Shown here in pieces: positions 41,259 to 64,000 of a DNA stretch of 64,000 nt (position 1 is its first letter; every line of letters starts with the position of its first letter). Position numbers and translations under genes: made by a program. This DNA is from Molanna angustata (taxonomy: Eukaryota; Arthropoda; Insecta; Trichoptera; Molannidae), in NCBI GenBank assembly GCA_963576475.1, contig OY754970.1:35559947-35623946 (forward strand), written 5' to 3'. The notes under the pieces are model-generated. The model did no database searches and was not told the DNA's origin. It saw only the letters and a program-made list of their open reading frames with translations.

Positions 41259-42230
41259 GACATAATATATAAATTTTAATTTGCTTGAATCACCATAGAA
41301 TTGTTTCTAATTTTTTGTCACACTATCCTAAATTAATAAACTTACTTGGTATGGCCATATTTGAATTATAATATAAACTAGCTATAAACCACTTATTTTT
41401 GTGAGCCACTTCGCGACATGTTTCGGAAGCGTTGTCCTTACATCGTCCGGCGTGTCGAAACTTGATATTGCTTGGTATGTATTATTTGTATGTATGTATT
41501 GTTATATGTATTATTTTACAATTGCTAAACTCATTTGTTTTAAAAATTAGGTATAAGTACAAGACATAAAAAATAAAATCAATATACTATTATGTAAACT
41601 ACCTATTTTTATATGTTTCTTACTGTGTGCAGTTTATTAATATTGAAAACACATTAAAATAAGGTAGAGTGATGAAGCCACAGGTATCCAACTAGTAGGT
41701 CATAAAATAATAGGTTATAAATCCAAATGAGTAATTAGGTAAGATTATTAAAATATGTCAATTATATATTTTGAAACAAACTTTCACTCAGAAATTAAAT
41801 AACATACCTAAATATTACTCATTCAAATAAATCATTAATGAAATGAATAAGTACATCAAATTACAGCAGTAGTTAAACGGTGTTTCGAGTGACCCTTACT
41901 ACTTGTAAAACCAATTAGACCAATTTGAGTTGAGTTATTTGAAAACAAACACATCTCTATTTATATTTAATTTGAACAGGAAAAAAAATTTAAAATGTTT
42001 GAAAACTACTGCTCACTAAAATTATTTTAGTTTCTATTTCTGTTACAAATGTATAACATACAACATCCTTGTTTGACTACTAGTAATAATATCTTTAGTT
42101 AAATATTATTTCAAATAGATATAAGTTTATGTCTAAGTACAGTAGGTAATCAAAATTTGTTTGTAGTAGAGTGATCAAAGTGTTAAGTGTGTGTCTGCAA
42201 TGTAAATTTGTGTAAAATATTTGATCAAAG
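41259..42230. other. AT-rich intergenic or promoter region
   Basis: There is no gene. A small GC-richer patch at 41400-41470 (GACATGTTTCGGAAGC ... GTGTCGAAAC) has a repeat-like appearance. The end of this stretch is the 5' flank of the secreted-protein gene. Confidence 0.35.
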
Positions 42231-43702
42231 ATGAAAAAATATGTGCATTGGTAAGCCTTTTTATTTTTAATTTATCTTTTGAACACATTTGGTATAGAAT
42301 GGAAATAAAAATAGAGATTTGTTTTTTTTACTATGATTAACAAAATATTTTTACATATGTTTCAAAAGAATATAAATTATATTTATTTTCGAAAATAAAA
42401 AAAAACATATTTTAGTTTACTTGGTTTACTACATGATTTATTTACTATTTTTACACAAACTGATCATGGATGATATTCGAGCTACTTATTTTCAGGTTAT
42501 TACTTCTTGGATTCATAATTGAAAATACTTCTGGGGAGGAATTTATACAAAATAAGACAGATGTCACTGCAGATTCTTCAACAAACAAAACTAATGTAAT
42601 ATTGGTGTATCCATATGATTACATTAAAGATAATATCACCGAGAGAGTAGAACGAAAACAACCCATCGATGGAAAATCCAATAATAATGTTATGTTAATT
42701 TATGCAGAAAAAAAAGTCAATTCTACGAATGACCAAATTAATTCCAATATTACAAACTCTACCGAAATTTTTGTAAATTTAACTACAACAAGTGAAAATT
42801 CAATAACAAAAATTGAAGCACCGAAAGTAAAAGAAGATTTTGGAAAAATAAAGTTACACAAATCTAATTTAAATTTATCAATGAAAATAAAAAACAATAT
42901 TTTTGAAACAACAAATCGAAGAAATATTCTTAAAACATCTAAACTACCAGATAACCAAAATTCACTCAAATACAATGACAAGGATAATTTGTCTAATAAA
43001 AACGAATCACATTCGAATGTGAAACAAACATTAGTTAAAAAGGAACTAAAAATGAATGAATCAAGCATATTTCCGATGAAATCATATCTCCATAATATCA
43101 CTAGAACTAAAGCGCAATACTCTGATAACATCAAACTAAATTCAACAGAATCTTACAAAAACATACAAAAATCTGAAATATTAGAGGAAAATGAATCACC
43201 ATCAAAACAGAGACAGATGCCACACTTAGAAATGATTCCATTTACATATGAAGATGCAATTATACCATCAGGATCTGAATACAAGGGCCAATGGATAAAG
43301 CCTATCACAAATGAAATGATGAAAAAACAAGATAGATATAACGGAAGAGATCTACAAAATAATTATAAATTAGAGAATATTTATGATTGGAAATATTATA
43401 AAATGAATGATGAAAACAATGAGAAGCCCGAAAAAAAAGATAAAACGAAACTTCACGTGATATACAAAGGGGGAAAAATGTTTTATTCTTCCAGTTACAA
43501 TTCAAATGACGAATATTCTTCTATACATTCAAGAATCGATAGAGATGAAAAAGAATTGCCTAAGAATTTTGTTTCAGTACCCCAATCAATTCCACCAACA
43601 AGCCCCAACGGACTTCTCATAATCGGGCCACTGCCCAGAACTTTGGCATCACAATTTAAATATGAACCATACCAGTATCAGTTACAACTACCCAATATTT
43701 AA
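42231..43702 (+). CDS. Secreted Asn/Lys-rich protein of unknown function
   Basis: The preferred model has exon 1 at 42231-42250 and exon 2 at 42496-43702, giving 408 residues. The GT at 42251 and TTTTCAG ending at 42495 join ...CAT TG|G TTA to give MKKYVHWLLLLGFIIENTSG, a good signal peptide. The unspliced frame starting at 42470 (MIFELLIFRLLLLGF) also looks like a signal sequence, so the start is not certain. The mature part is very rich in Asn, Lys, Ser and Thr and carries about ten N-glycosylation sequons in its first half (NTS, NKT, NIT, NST, NLT). The C-terminal half is more complex: PFTYEDAIIPSGSEYKGQW, VIYKGGKMFYSSSYN and LIIGPLPRTLASQFKYEPYQ. No domain is recognised and there are no cysteine pairs or membrane segments after the signal. 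It may be an extracellular or cuticle/eggshell-type protein, but that is a guess. Confidence 0.8.
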
Positions 43703-43964
43703 TTGGTTATACTAATAATCTATTGGAATAAAAGAAGTGTTTTTCGAATGAATAAAATCAAAATGAAACTAAACAATGAGTTTTGTATTCAGTAAACAAA
43801 GAGAGTTTACAAACAAATCTAGTCGTAACTCTATATTTGTTGATCGTAATCTTTTAAATCATGTAAATTTGTTTTTATTTAAAATTTCCCACATTCATTT
43901 TTGATGAAGTGTAAAATATTTCTTTTATTTTATAGTGATGTTGGAATAAAATGTCTGGTATAAT

Positions 43965-44427
43965 CAGTGTCCGACCGAAGGTCAGATTTTGGCCGAAGCC
44001 GAAGCCGATTGTTCGGCCTTAGCCGTAACTTTCGGCCGAGGCCGAAGGTTTGATTTTACTAAAAAAATCGATTAAAATAATAAATAATCTGCTTTCATGA
44101 CTTAGTTGGTTAGATATCTAACTACTGAGCCAAGGGTCCTAGGTCGTTTGATTTTACTAAAAAAATTCGATTAAAATAATGAATAATCAGCTTTCGTGAC
44201 TCAGTTGGTATGATATCTGACTACTGAGCCAAGGGTCCTGGGTTCGATTCCCAGTGGAGACACAGTTTTTATTTGTGTTTTCACTCTGGATCTATGACGT
44301 TTTAACTGTTTTTAGCGGCTGACAAAAAGCTTCGGCTTCGGCCGAAAATTCGGGTTATTTTTGGCCGTAACCGAGGGTGTTTTTTTTGGCCGAAGGTGGC
44401 CGAAGCCGAAGCTTCGGTCGGACACTA
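43965..44427. mobile_element. hAT-type MITE with 8-bp target duplication GGTATAAT
   Basis: Terminal inverted repeats CAGTGTCCGACCGAAG and CTTCGGTCGGACACTA are flanked on both sides by GGTATAAT (43957-43964 and 44428-44435), the 8-bp duplication expected for hAT elements. The interior is full of GGCCGAAG / CTTCGGCC words on both strands (subterminal repeats). A SINE B copy sits inside. No transposase. Confidence 0.93.
44048..44310 (+). mobile_element. SINE family B, copy 5, with 98-bp head duplication, nested in the hAT MITE
   Basis: A 98-bp unit (GTTTGATTTTACTAAAAAAA ... GAGCCAAGGGTCCTAGGTC) occurs at 44048-44145 and again from 44146. Both carry the A-box part (ACTTAGTTGG / ACTCAGTTGG). Only the second continues through the B box GGGTTCGATTCCCAG and GGAGACAC into the body. 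The unit includes host MITE sequence before the SINE, so the duplication happened after insertion. Confidence 0.82.
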
Positions 44428-44649
44428 GGTATAATATTATAATAAAGTGTGAAAGGCTATTTGTTTTAAGTGACATTTTATAACTTTTCAGGAGAGCCAT
44501 TCAAAGTTTTAAATTTATATAAAAAAATTCATTATTAAAAACTAGTGGCCATATTTTAAATAGGGTAAGGTCACTATTTCTCAAAAAAATCTCTTGTTAT
44601 ATTAGTATAATTTTCAATAAAAATACAGCCCTGGCTTCAAAGATGTCAA

Positions 44650-44940
44650 TATCGCAAAAATGTTCTGACATGTAGAGAGATTGAACAATAAACGCCTGAC
44701 AAAGAAAGTATACAAGAAATTATATGAAGGGGCCGGCTGAGATAAGAGTTGGCATAATCATGTAAATGAGATTTTGAAATATGGGAATTAACAAAGACAG
44801 AATAATAGGAGAACATTGTATGATACAGACTACAGTGCATTAATGTAAATGAGGCTAAACAGGGTATGTCAGGATAGAAGAGTCTGGCGTTCGGTTCTCT
44901 CTGCTTCCCCAAATAGGGAACGGCGTGCTGGTATGGTACA
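44650..44940 (+). mobile_element. LINE 3' fragment, same family as 2.6-3.6 kb
   Basis: Read with frameshifts, it parallels 3340-3580: NNKRLTKKVYKKLYEG, HNHVNEILKYGN, then NVNEAKQGMSGQKSLAFGSL-like sequence ending in GGCGTTCGGTTCTCTCTGCT. The end TGGTATGGTAC equals the simple-repeat start of the 3.58-kb copy. Heavily damaged. Confidence 0.72.
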
Positions 44941-45384
44941 TAGGAATAGAAATTATGAAAGAATGTTAGTTCCTTGGAGGAATAGTTAGTTCAGTAAAAT
45001 GTCAGAGAAAGTTGCAGACATTTCAATCTGATTACCAATATAGTAAACATTATGTAATTCAAAATTCCAAAATGATTTCATTATTTTATACATGCTAACC
45101 AATTATTATTGCTCCATTCATTTCCTTCCTTAAAATATGTATCATTGCGCTTGTCATAGCAGCTTTTCCTTGGACACCTTCTGCTTTTGACTGATATACA
45201 TCTTCATCTTTCATTATTCAATGTACCTAAACAACCTCATGGGCATAACAACCTCAACATATTTATTTTGGTAAAATATCCTTACATACTTTGCGCTATT
45301 TCTTGCTTCAATTAATCTGTATTCAATTTAGGCCATTTACTAAGTTTAATATTTTGACTCAATTTTTACTTTGATTTCTATTCT

Positions 45385-45465
45385 TCCATCAGCCATCTCT
45401 CCGCTGCTAGATGTAGGCGTGTTCTAGTTTTCTCCACTTGTCACTCTTCTTTGCTTACCTTTACA
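45385..45465 (-). mobile_element. LINE 3' end scrap
   Basis: CATCTCTCCGCTGCTAGATG and TAGGCGTGTTCTAGTTTTCT correspond to the 15.83-kb LINE end (CCACTGCTGGATGTAGGCCT ... TCCATCTGTCTCC) on the same strand. Only about 80 bp remains. Confidence 0.55.
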
Positions 45466-46972
45466 ATATTGAAATGACTTATTATGATGAAGGAAATATA
45501 CCTAGGTGAAGACATGAAGAAAACTTCAGTTATCCAGGTTTTACGGTGATTTTCTTTATTCTGTATTAATATATTTCACTTGTTAACAAAATAAGCCTGT
45601 AGAATGTTACGAACTGCAAAAATTATTATATGTGTTATACAATTATATTTTGAGCATTTTATACACCTAATATTAACAGATAACATAATATGTAGCAGGA
45701 AAATACAAAAAACCTGCAGTTTTATTCTTTGATATGACTGAAACTTTAGCATAAGAATATTTAACTATTTTCAGTTATATGTAAGTTGACAAGCAAAATT
45801 TTAAATTTTAAAACTACATGATATAAATCAGGCCTGTAATGTTTTCAATAAAAAGAATATTGTATATTGACTAAAACAGAACATGCCACTGATTATAATT
45901 TTATTATTAAATGTCAATATTTATGGCATCAACGAGGTATCTTGTGAAAAGCATTCGTTTACAATAAAAATCTTTGTTGGAAGAAAAAAAATGGATAATT
46001 CCAGAAATTTATTTATTAAAAATATATAAAATAATAACACGAGAAAATAAGAGACCTTTCATACAAAAATGATTTCCTTTTCCAAATAATGGAAGAGTAC
46101 ACAAAAAAGACTAGAAGCGATTACCAGATGATCTGATAAATCATATCAATTTATCTATTATATCGAGATAGAATCACAAAACAACGCTTTATTAATGTTC
46201 GCATGAGGGCTAACAATTATAATAAAGAACAATAGAGCACTGCCAATCTAGGTTAGGTACATTCATTCAAAGTATGTTGTAATATTATATGTTTCTTATA
46301 TTGTACACTATTTGAATTAAAATAAAACATTACTGCATCGTAAATATCATAAATTATAATGTAATTTATTTGAGATAAATATATTGAACGATTATATTTT
46401 GATGACACAAACTTACAAAGCAATTTTAAAAATATATCACATTTATAAATGATGTAATAAGATTATATATATTTTCATAAAACTTTGCAAAACATACTCA
46501 ATTACCGACAACAAAATTCAATTAGGTAGCAATAATAATGCAACAAAAATAATAGTTTACAAGTTCATTACTGCGTAGCTCTTTAAAAAAATTTTTTACC
46601 ACTAAAAATTAATTGATACATAACATTACTCACATGGCATGAAATATATTGACTGAAATTTTTGAATCTACAAGACTTTTATATGGCCTTATATTATTTT
46701 TAACAATTAAAAATATCACAAATAATTTATATTTTTAAATAATGACAAAGCCGAAGACAACCCGACTAGCAGAGCTTTACTGTTTAATTAAAAGCGCACA
46801 TTAGATATACAGCAAAATTAAATAACAAACTACATTTGGTCGTTTTATTTTTAATATATAAATAATACATATACAATTTCAATTTACATTTAAAAATATT
46901 ATGGGACAAAAAACAAACTATGAAAATGTCTTTTTTTGTCAATAAAATAACATATTTAAAAAAAGAATGAAA
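45466..46972. other. AT-rich spacer, no gene seen
   Basis: Nothing exon-like was noticed, only simple AT-rich sequence. It could be part of a long NRBP 3' UTR or plain intergenic DNA. Confidence 0.35.
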
Positions 46973-47567
46973 GGGCCCGTATTACAGACGGCCCTCAACT
47001 CATTGAGTTTGTTAAACTCAATGGTATGGGGAGATTGAATCCATTTCCGTATTACAGTGCAATATGACATGTCGGTTACTAAATCTTCAATTATAGATAT
47101 ATTTTACTTTTTCTGTGGTTATTATCTGTCAAATTTTAAATAACCTCAAATAATACGAACTACAAAACGGGACTCTACGACTTGAAATACTATTGTTTAA
47201 TTATCCAACATGGTAAATTTAATTTTTTTTCAGCAAAATAATGCTTTTAAATGCCCATGTTCGTTTCAATATGGCTGTCAGTTTGTTTTGTTGTGTGGCG
47301 CCACCGTCGATACACCGTGGTAATCAACATGTCGTCGCCTCTAGTAATAGAACACTGAAACTACACGCGTTGCCTAGCAACGAGTCGAGAAATGACATTT
47401 GACTCACCGCTAAGCACTTAATCCACCAGAAACGTTGAGTTAAATATTTGTCGTTTTAGTGAAGTATTTGAGGGAAGATTAGGCCTAAACGGACACTGTA
47501 ATACGCTATATTTTTGTAAAACTTTAAGAGTTTAGCTCTTAAACTGAGACTGTAATACCGGCCCTAT
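46973..47567. mobile_element. Inverted-repeat DNA element with GGGCC..GTATTACAG ends
   Basis: The left end GGGCCCGTATTACAGACGGC and right end CTGTAATACCGGCCC are inverted repeats. A second GTATTACAGTG box sits subterminally on each side (47048 and about 47498, as CACTGTAATACG). AATGAAA occurs at both flanks (46966-46972 and 47568-47574) and may be the target duplication, although three extra bases (TAT) on the right spoil the symmetry. The interior (47270-47420) is GC-richer but has no intact ORF. Confidence 0.75.
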
Positions 47568-47574
47568 AATGAAA

Positions 47575-50500
47575 TAATGTATAACAATTGTGGAAAAGTC
47601 CTATGAACCGTTGTAAAATACTGTTTGTTATTAAAAGGGCATCAATTCTGAATGCTAATAAAATAGTCCAGCTCAGAGTGTGAGCATATAATGTTTTTTA
47701 AATTTGCAAATAATCTTGAAGTACAAACTTTTGTCTAAACACATGATGAAACTTGAAAGTAGAATATTATGAAAATGAATTTACCTAGAAGTCGTTCATA
47801 GACTTAATAATGGGACAAAATTAGAGAATGAATATTTTTTACCAAACTGTGATTGGATTTCAATAAGAAAATAATTTTATTTACCAGAATAGAAGAATGA
47901 TATAACAAAATGAAACCACCCCACCCCTCCTACATATCAAAGTGTACATTGAAAATGTCAATTCAGATGTATGTGCATAAATTCTTCATATTAAATTTGA
48001 AATATTTACACCAAATTTTAACTAAATCCGTTTATATTTGGAAAGAAATTTTCAAATTATCTTCTGTGAATATTGCATTTCCAACACACACTAATATACA
48101 AGGAGAAGTCAATATACAACTAAATGAATAATTAATTTGAAATGTTAATCAATAGCCATGGCATATACTCCATTATATCTGTTATATGTACATTAAAATT
48201 ATAAAAAATAAGACATTTTTATACATAATCTTTTTTTTTAATTTTTATCATTATTTTTGATATTCTTAAAACTATGTGACTAAAACGATGCAACAGATAT
48301 TTTTTTGGTTGTTACATTCAACAATATTAAATTTAAATATCTTGGTTTAAAATAATATCAAATGTGTTCTGGGTAGTATTAAAAATATTGCAATTCACAT
48401 TAATTAAGATGCAAAAACAAACACAAAATAGTTTGTCTGAAAAAATATATATATAATTGGAGTTTACAATTTTATGCTGACAAAATTTTTAAATATGCAA
48501 CAAATATTTGATCATTTTCTAACAGTTAGTTACATTTAAAATAAAACTGGTAATTTCAGAATGCCCTTAATAATTTAATCAAAAACAAATATATTTTGAT
48601 ACATCAATCACGTAACAGTCAAAATAGAGTTTAAATCTTTGGACTTGAAAAACTAGGTCAAAAATTAAAATCAACCAACAAATTTAACGAAAAAAAAATT
48701 GATTGAAGACTACTCAAAAAATATATATATATATATACAATATATAAAGACGTAGCTTATCTATTTTATTAAACCCTATGTAGTTTGTTATTTTTATTTT
48801 TAAATATTTTATCTCTTATATTTTTATGTATAACATTAAACATATATGTAATAATAATAATAATATGTGTATGTATTTTTAAAGATATCATTATGGAGTA
48901 CATTATAAATTTATACAAACGAAAATGCATCATATAATTTATATATAATATATACTGAAATAGAATACCTTGCACCAAATGTCAGATTTTAAAATACATT
49001 TCAAAAACCATCAGCTAAGTTGTGACATTCCATTAGGGACACAATACGTTATATAATTTTGTGATGATAACCTAAGTGACCACCGCAATTACCTTAACAA
49101 ATCTTTAATAATTTACCAGTCTTGATTGAACCTTACTATTATCCTCTTTATAACATTATACAGCTACTGATTATTTCCTACTAATCTTATTATTCTCATC
49201 CAGATCAGTCTCAGATTCAAATATTTGGTTTCATTTATCATTGATTCTCACTTCTCATGCATATACACATTGGCCTTTAATTTTATTTTATTTAATGCAA
49301 AAAATATTTTAGAATACCAACTACCTTCCTACCGACAGCCTTCGTTATTTAAACATATGGCAGTACTAAAATTTTAAAGAATAACATCATCTCTTTTGTG
49401 GGCATCTAATTAGGAACAACTATTCATTCAATTTGTTTTATAAATTGACAACAAATTATTATTAAGTAGTAACTTTAACAAAAAAAAATACAATTAATAC
49501 TTAAGAAAAAAAAAAAAATGACATCATATATTGATAACCTCTCCTGCATTTACTAATGTATGTTCAAAATCACAATTCCGACAGAATGTACTTCGTTGCC
49601 GTGTTCATATTTCAAAAATAGTTGGGATGTTTTCAGATTAATTAAAATCTCAAAATTTCTCTTTGACGAAATAGAGATTTTTCAACATACATGTATGAGG
49701 AATAGATGTATTAGCTGAACGAATTTAATTTACACTACCAATGATGTTTATGTACTTTATAGGCAATTCTTGGTGAAACTCAATGATATAAAATAAAGAA
49801 CAAATAAAAACAGACATTTTAAAAATTTTACTGATATTTCTTACATTGACACTATCTAGTATTAGCCAATCAAAGACTACCATTAGAGTATCAGTTGTAA
49901 ATAAGCGTGAGCTATCTTGCTACGTTTCAAATCATATATTTTTATAGTGATATATTATATGTTCAGTACATATAATAAATATTTGAAATATTTAATCATA
50001 AAACTAATTTGTTCAATATTTATTTAATCATTGTCCTCTTTGTATGGCATGAAGAAACTAAAAAGAATTTATCAACGCTGTCAAACATTATAAATGTACA
50101 TGTAAATTGAAAATCTTTTCAAAACAGATTTTCTGTTTTGAAATATAATTTTTGCTTCTCGAAGTATGACAAACATAAACTTATCTCATTCATACTATAT
50201 TAATATTGGATGTTCAAATTCTTTGTCATAATGTGAATACATACATTCGATTTCATTCTCTTGCTAACATGCCATTACAATACACTGTTAGACTAAACAT
50301 TGAACAAAATAATTTAATGTTTCATAATTCAAATTATTTTAAAATAAAATGATATTTTACAAATAATCTTTGTTAAAATGTCTTTGCCCTTATTCAAATA
50401 TGTTCGCCTTTTGTTCAAATAACTTAACAATTTTTACTATTTCCCAAATGACACTAAATTTTATTAAATTCCATGAATAGTTTAAAAATAGCAATATCAA

Positions 50501-52477
50501 TGATAAAGGACTCATTGTTTGATAAAATGAACTTAAAAATAAAAAAAAAAAACAATTGAATAAAAATTAGAACTGCCAAGAAATATAAAATACAAAAAAA
50601 AAACAAATTAACAAAAATATACTGACACTGGAAAAGTAAAATGATAGAACTACAATTTGTAGTTTTTAAAAAAAAGAAAATTATTACTTGTTTATTTTTA
50701 CACACATAGAAAATAATATACATTAAATTGGGGATTTTATTTAAATTCATTGAAGTCTCTAGAAATCCTACAAATTTTGAAATAATAATGAAATATTTTG
50801 ACTGTGAACCATAAATACAATTAATTTACAATAAACATATCACTCGTCCAGCATCAATCGTTGAACACTAATTATGACGCCCAAACATTTTGGAATTGAG
50901 AATTTTACATAATACCAAAACACATAATAATAACCACATTTGAAATGTCAACTTTTCAACTTTTTTTCAATAAATACAATAAATAAATAAAATTAGATTT
51001 TTTTTATATTTTATCTATATTTTATTTTATGGGCCGATTCATTTTAATTTTTATAAAATTAATATTTATACAATTTACTACATATTAAAGTTACAATAAA
51101 ATGCTGAGTATATTTTTGTACAGAGAAACATGTAGTATTTTTTTAGTAATAAAACATGATCCATCCAAAAGCATATTAAATACATATATTGTTAAATTAT
51201 TCCACTGTTGTTTGAAGTCATTTTCATTATGGATAGATCCTTTAAAAATGAATAATGATGTTTTCTTGATTTGAAAATGGGTAGGCAAGATGGATTATTT
51301 TAAAATATACAATATCATGTTAAAAAAAATGTATTGACAATTAAAAAAAAAACATGATAAATATATATTTTCGTTAAATATATTCTTTGAAAATCCATGC
51401 TGAGTAGGAAATATGAAAGAAAAAAAAAACAATTAACAATATCAAATAATAAATACCTATATATTATCAATTAAATTTAAACGAAAAATTAATTGTCAAC
51501 AAATACAAATTGAGCCTCGCATGTATCGTAAGTATGTATATATATAATATATATACACTTTCATTCTTTACACGATTAATTGGACAATCAATTATTATTA
51601 ACATAATTATAATGAAATCTCAATTTGATTAAATTTAACATTGCAAAAATAATATACACTCGTTATATAATAATAATGGCGATTATTCTCTTGGATAATA
51701 TAAACAATACTAGATATTTTAATATAACTGCAAATAAATCATGGTATATAACGTCAATCTGATCCATTTCTGATGGACATATTAATATTATAATTTGATA
51801 ACGAGATCAGAGAGAAGTACTGTACATCAGCAGCTAGGATTAAGCACCGAGGTTCTTGCAAGACAAAGCACTACTAGCCACTAACAACTATTGGCAGGCA
51901 TGACTTCAAATATAATATATATATATAACTAAAGAATTCTTATAAATTACATTTTATTATAAAATCCTCTTCCATGTCGCCATTTTAGGAATGATTCACA
52001 TTTCGGTTTCACTCTTACTTTTGCCCATACTCACCCTAATTACTATATATTCCGATACAATCACAATTTCCCTAATTTACTTATTTGGTTTACAAGGGGG
52101 CGATGGGGGGGGGAGGGAGAGGGAGAAGGGATAAGGGGAGACAATGCGAGTCCTTTATTGAGACTCGTATTGAGTATAATCATTTTATAAACATCACATT
52201 ATTTATTTTTTTTTTCTAATATATGTTTACATATATATTACAGAAATATTATTTTTGGAAAAAAAATATTCGCACCACAGCACTCTACCAATAAAAGCGC
52301 ACTGCATTTTTTCACATCCACATCTGCACATTTTGTGATTTCTTCCGAGTTCTGATTATTAATTTAATAAATAATTATAATTATATATGTATCACCTTAA
52401 AAGCGAAGGACAATAGTCTGAGAAAGATTAGCGTGGGAGTGGAGTGCTAAGAGCGGGGGCGAAGGGGGAAGGAGGAG
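47575..52477. other. Long AT-rich tract with G-rich patch, possible NRBP 3' UTR
   Basis: About 4.9 kb of very AT-rich DNA without supported exons. It contains short TA runs (48716-48737, 51536-51555, 51916-51928). Just downstream of the NRBP stop (on the minus strand) there is a strikingly G-rich plus-strand patch at 52097-52141 and another from 52453. Where NRBP transcription ends is not visible. Confidence 0.4.
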
Positions 52478-63813
<11,336 letters not shown>

Positions 63814-64000
63814 CTGAAATTAATTTATTTCATTTTAGTATATAAATAAAACTAAACACATAAAACAATGATACACAGTAAATTGCTTACAGCAAAATTT
63901 ATATACAATGAAATAGTCATGATTAATTTATACAGCACAGTAATTTATTGACTATTTGTTTATTGTAGATTTATCACTTAAATTATTATAAGTTTCATAT

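Noticed and set aside
42700..43134. 144-codon minus-strand ORF opposite the secreted protein
   Set aside because: It is a shadow of an Asn/Lys-rich coding sequence (low stop frequency on the opposite strand) and has no splice or homology support.

Overview
The window is AT-rich, intron-rich animal DNA and most likely comes from an insect. It has spliced genes with GT-AG introns, abundant non-LTR (LINE) fragments, tRNA-derived SINEs, short inverted-repeat DNA elements (MITEs) and satellite-like arrays. There is no bacterial-style gene packing, operon or CRISPR array. The insect order cannot be fixed from sequence alone.

Five protein genes can be assembled from exons whose splice sites and reading phases agree. 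(1) An ANKRD29-like ankyrin-repeat protein on + (6732-24425), almost one repeat per exon, with a possible 5' exon at 4663-4830. (2) A complete but divergent plasma-membrane-type syntaxin (Qa-SNARE) on + (31507-36562). (3) A complete PBK/TOPK mitotic kinase on - (39929-37109), tail-to-tail with the syntaxin. (4) A secreted, Asn/Lys-rich, heavily sequon-bearing protein of unknown function on + (42231-43702). (5) The C-terminal two thirds of an NRBP/Madm pseudokinase on - (63813-52478), whose 5' part lies beyond the right edge. These genes do not form an obvious pathway; they are ordinary neighbours separated by repeats.

Layout. 1-6.7 kb: LINE debris, a 16-bp minisatellite and GC-richer DNA. 6.7-24.4 kb: the ANKRD29-like gene, with large introns holding SINEs, fold-back elements, a 36-bp minisatellite and nested LINE fragments. 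24.4-31.5 kb: spacer with nested inverted-repeat elements, including a TTAA-flanked fold-back. 31.5-43.7 kb: the three compact genes, with a 134-bp tandem duplication across an exon-intron boundary of the kinase gene. 44-52.4 kb: spacer with a hAT-type MITE (8-bp target duplication) and long AT-rich DNA. 52.4-64 kb: the NRBP gene, with a 208-bp TA tract, a 5'-truncated LINE carrying a palindromic 10-bp target duplication, and further MITEs in its introns.

I did not find a convincing new multi-gene system. The most unusual items are a fold-back element family that enters at CTG (two copies at the same octamer), the partially duplicated kinase exon, a restriction-like-endonuclease LINE with a duplicated 3' UTR, and a 645-bp inverted-repeat element carrying an ORF of unknown origin.
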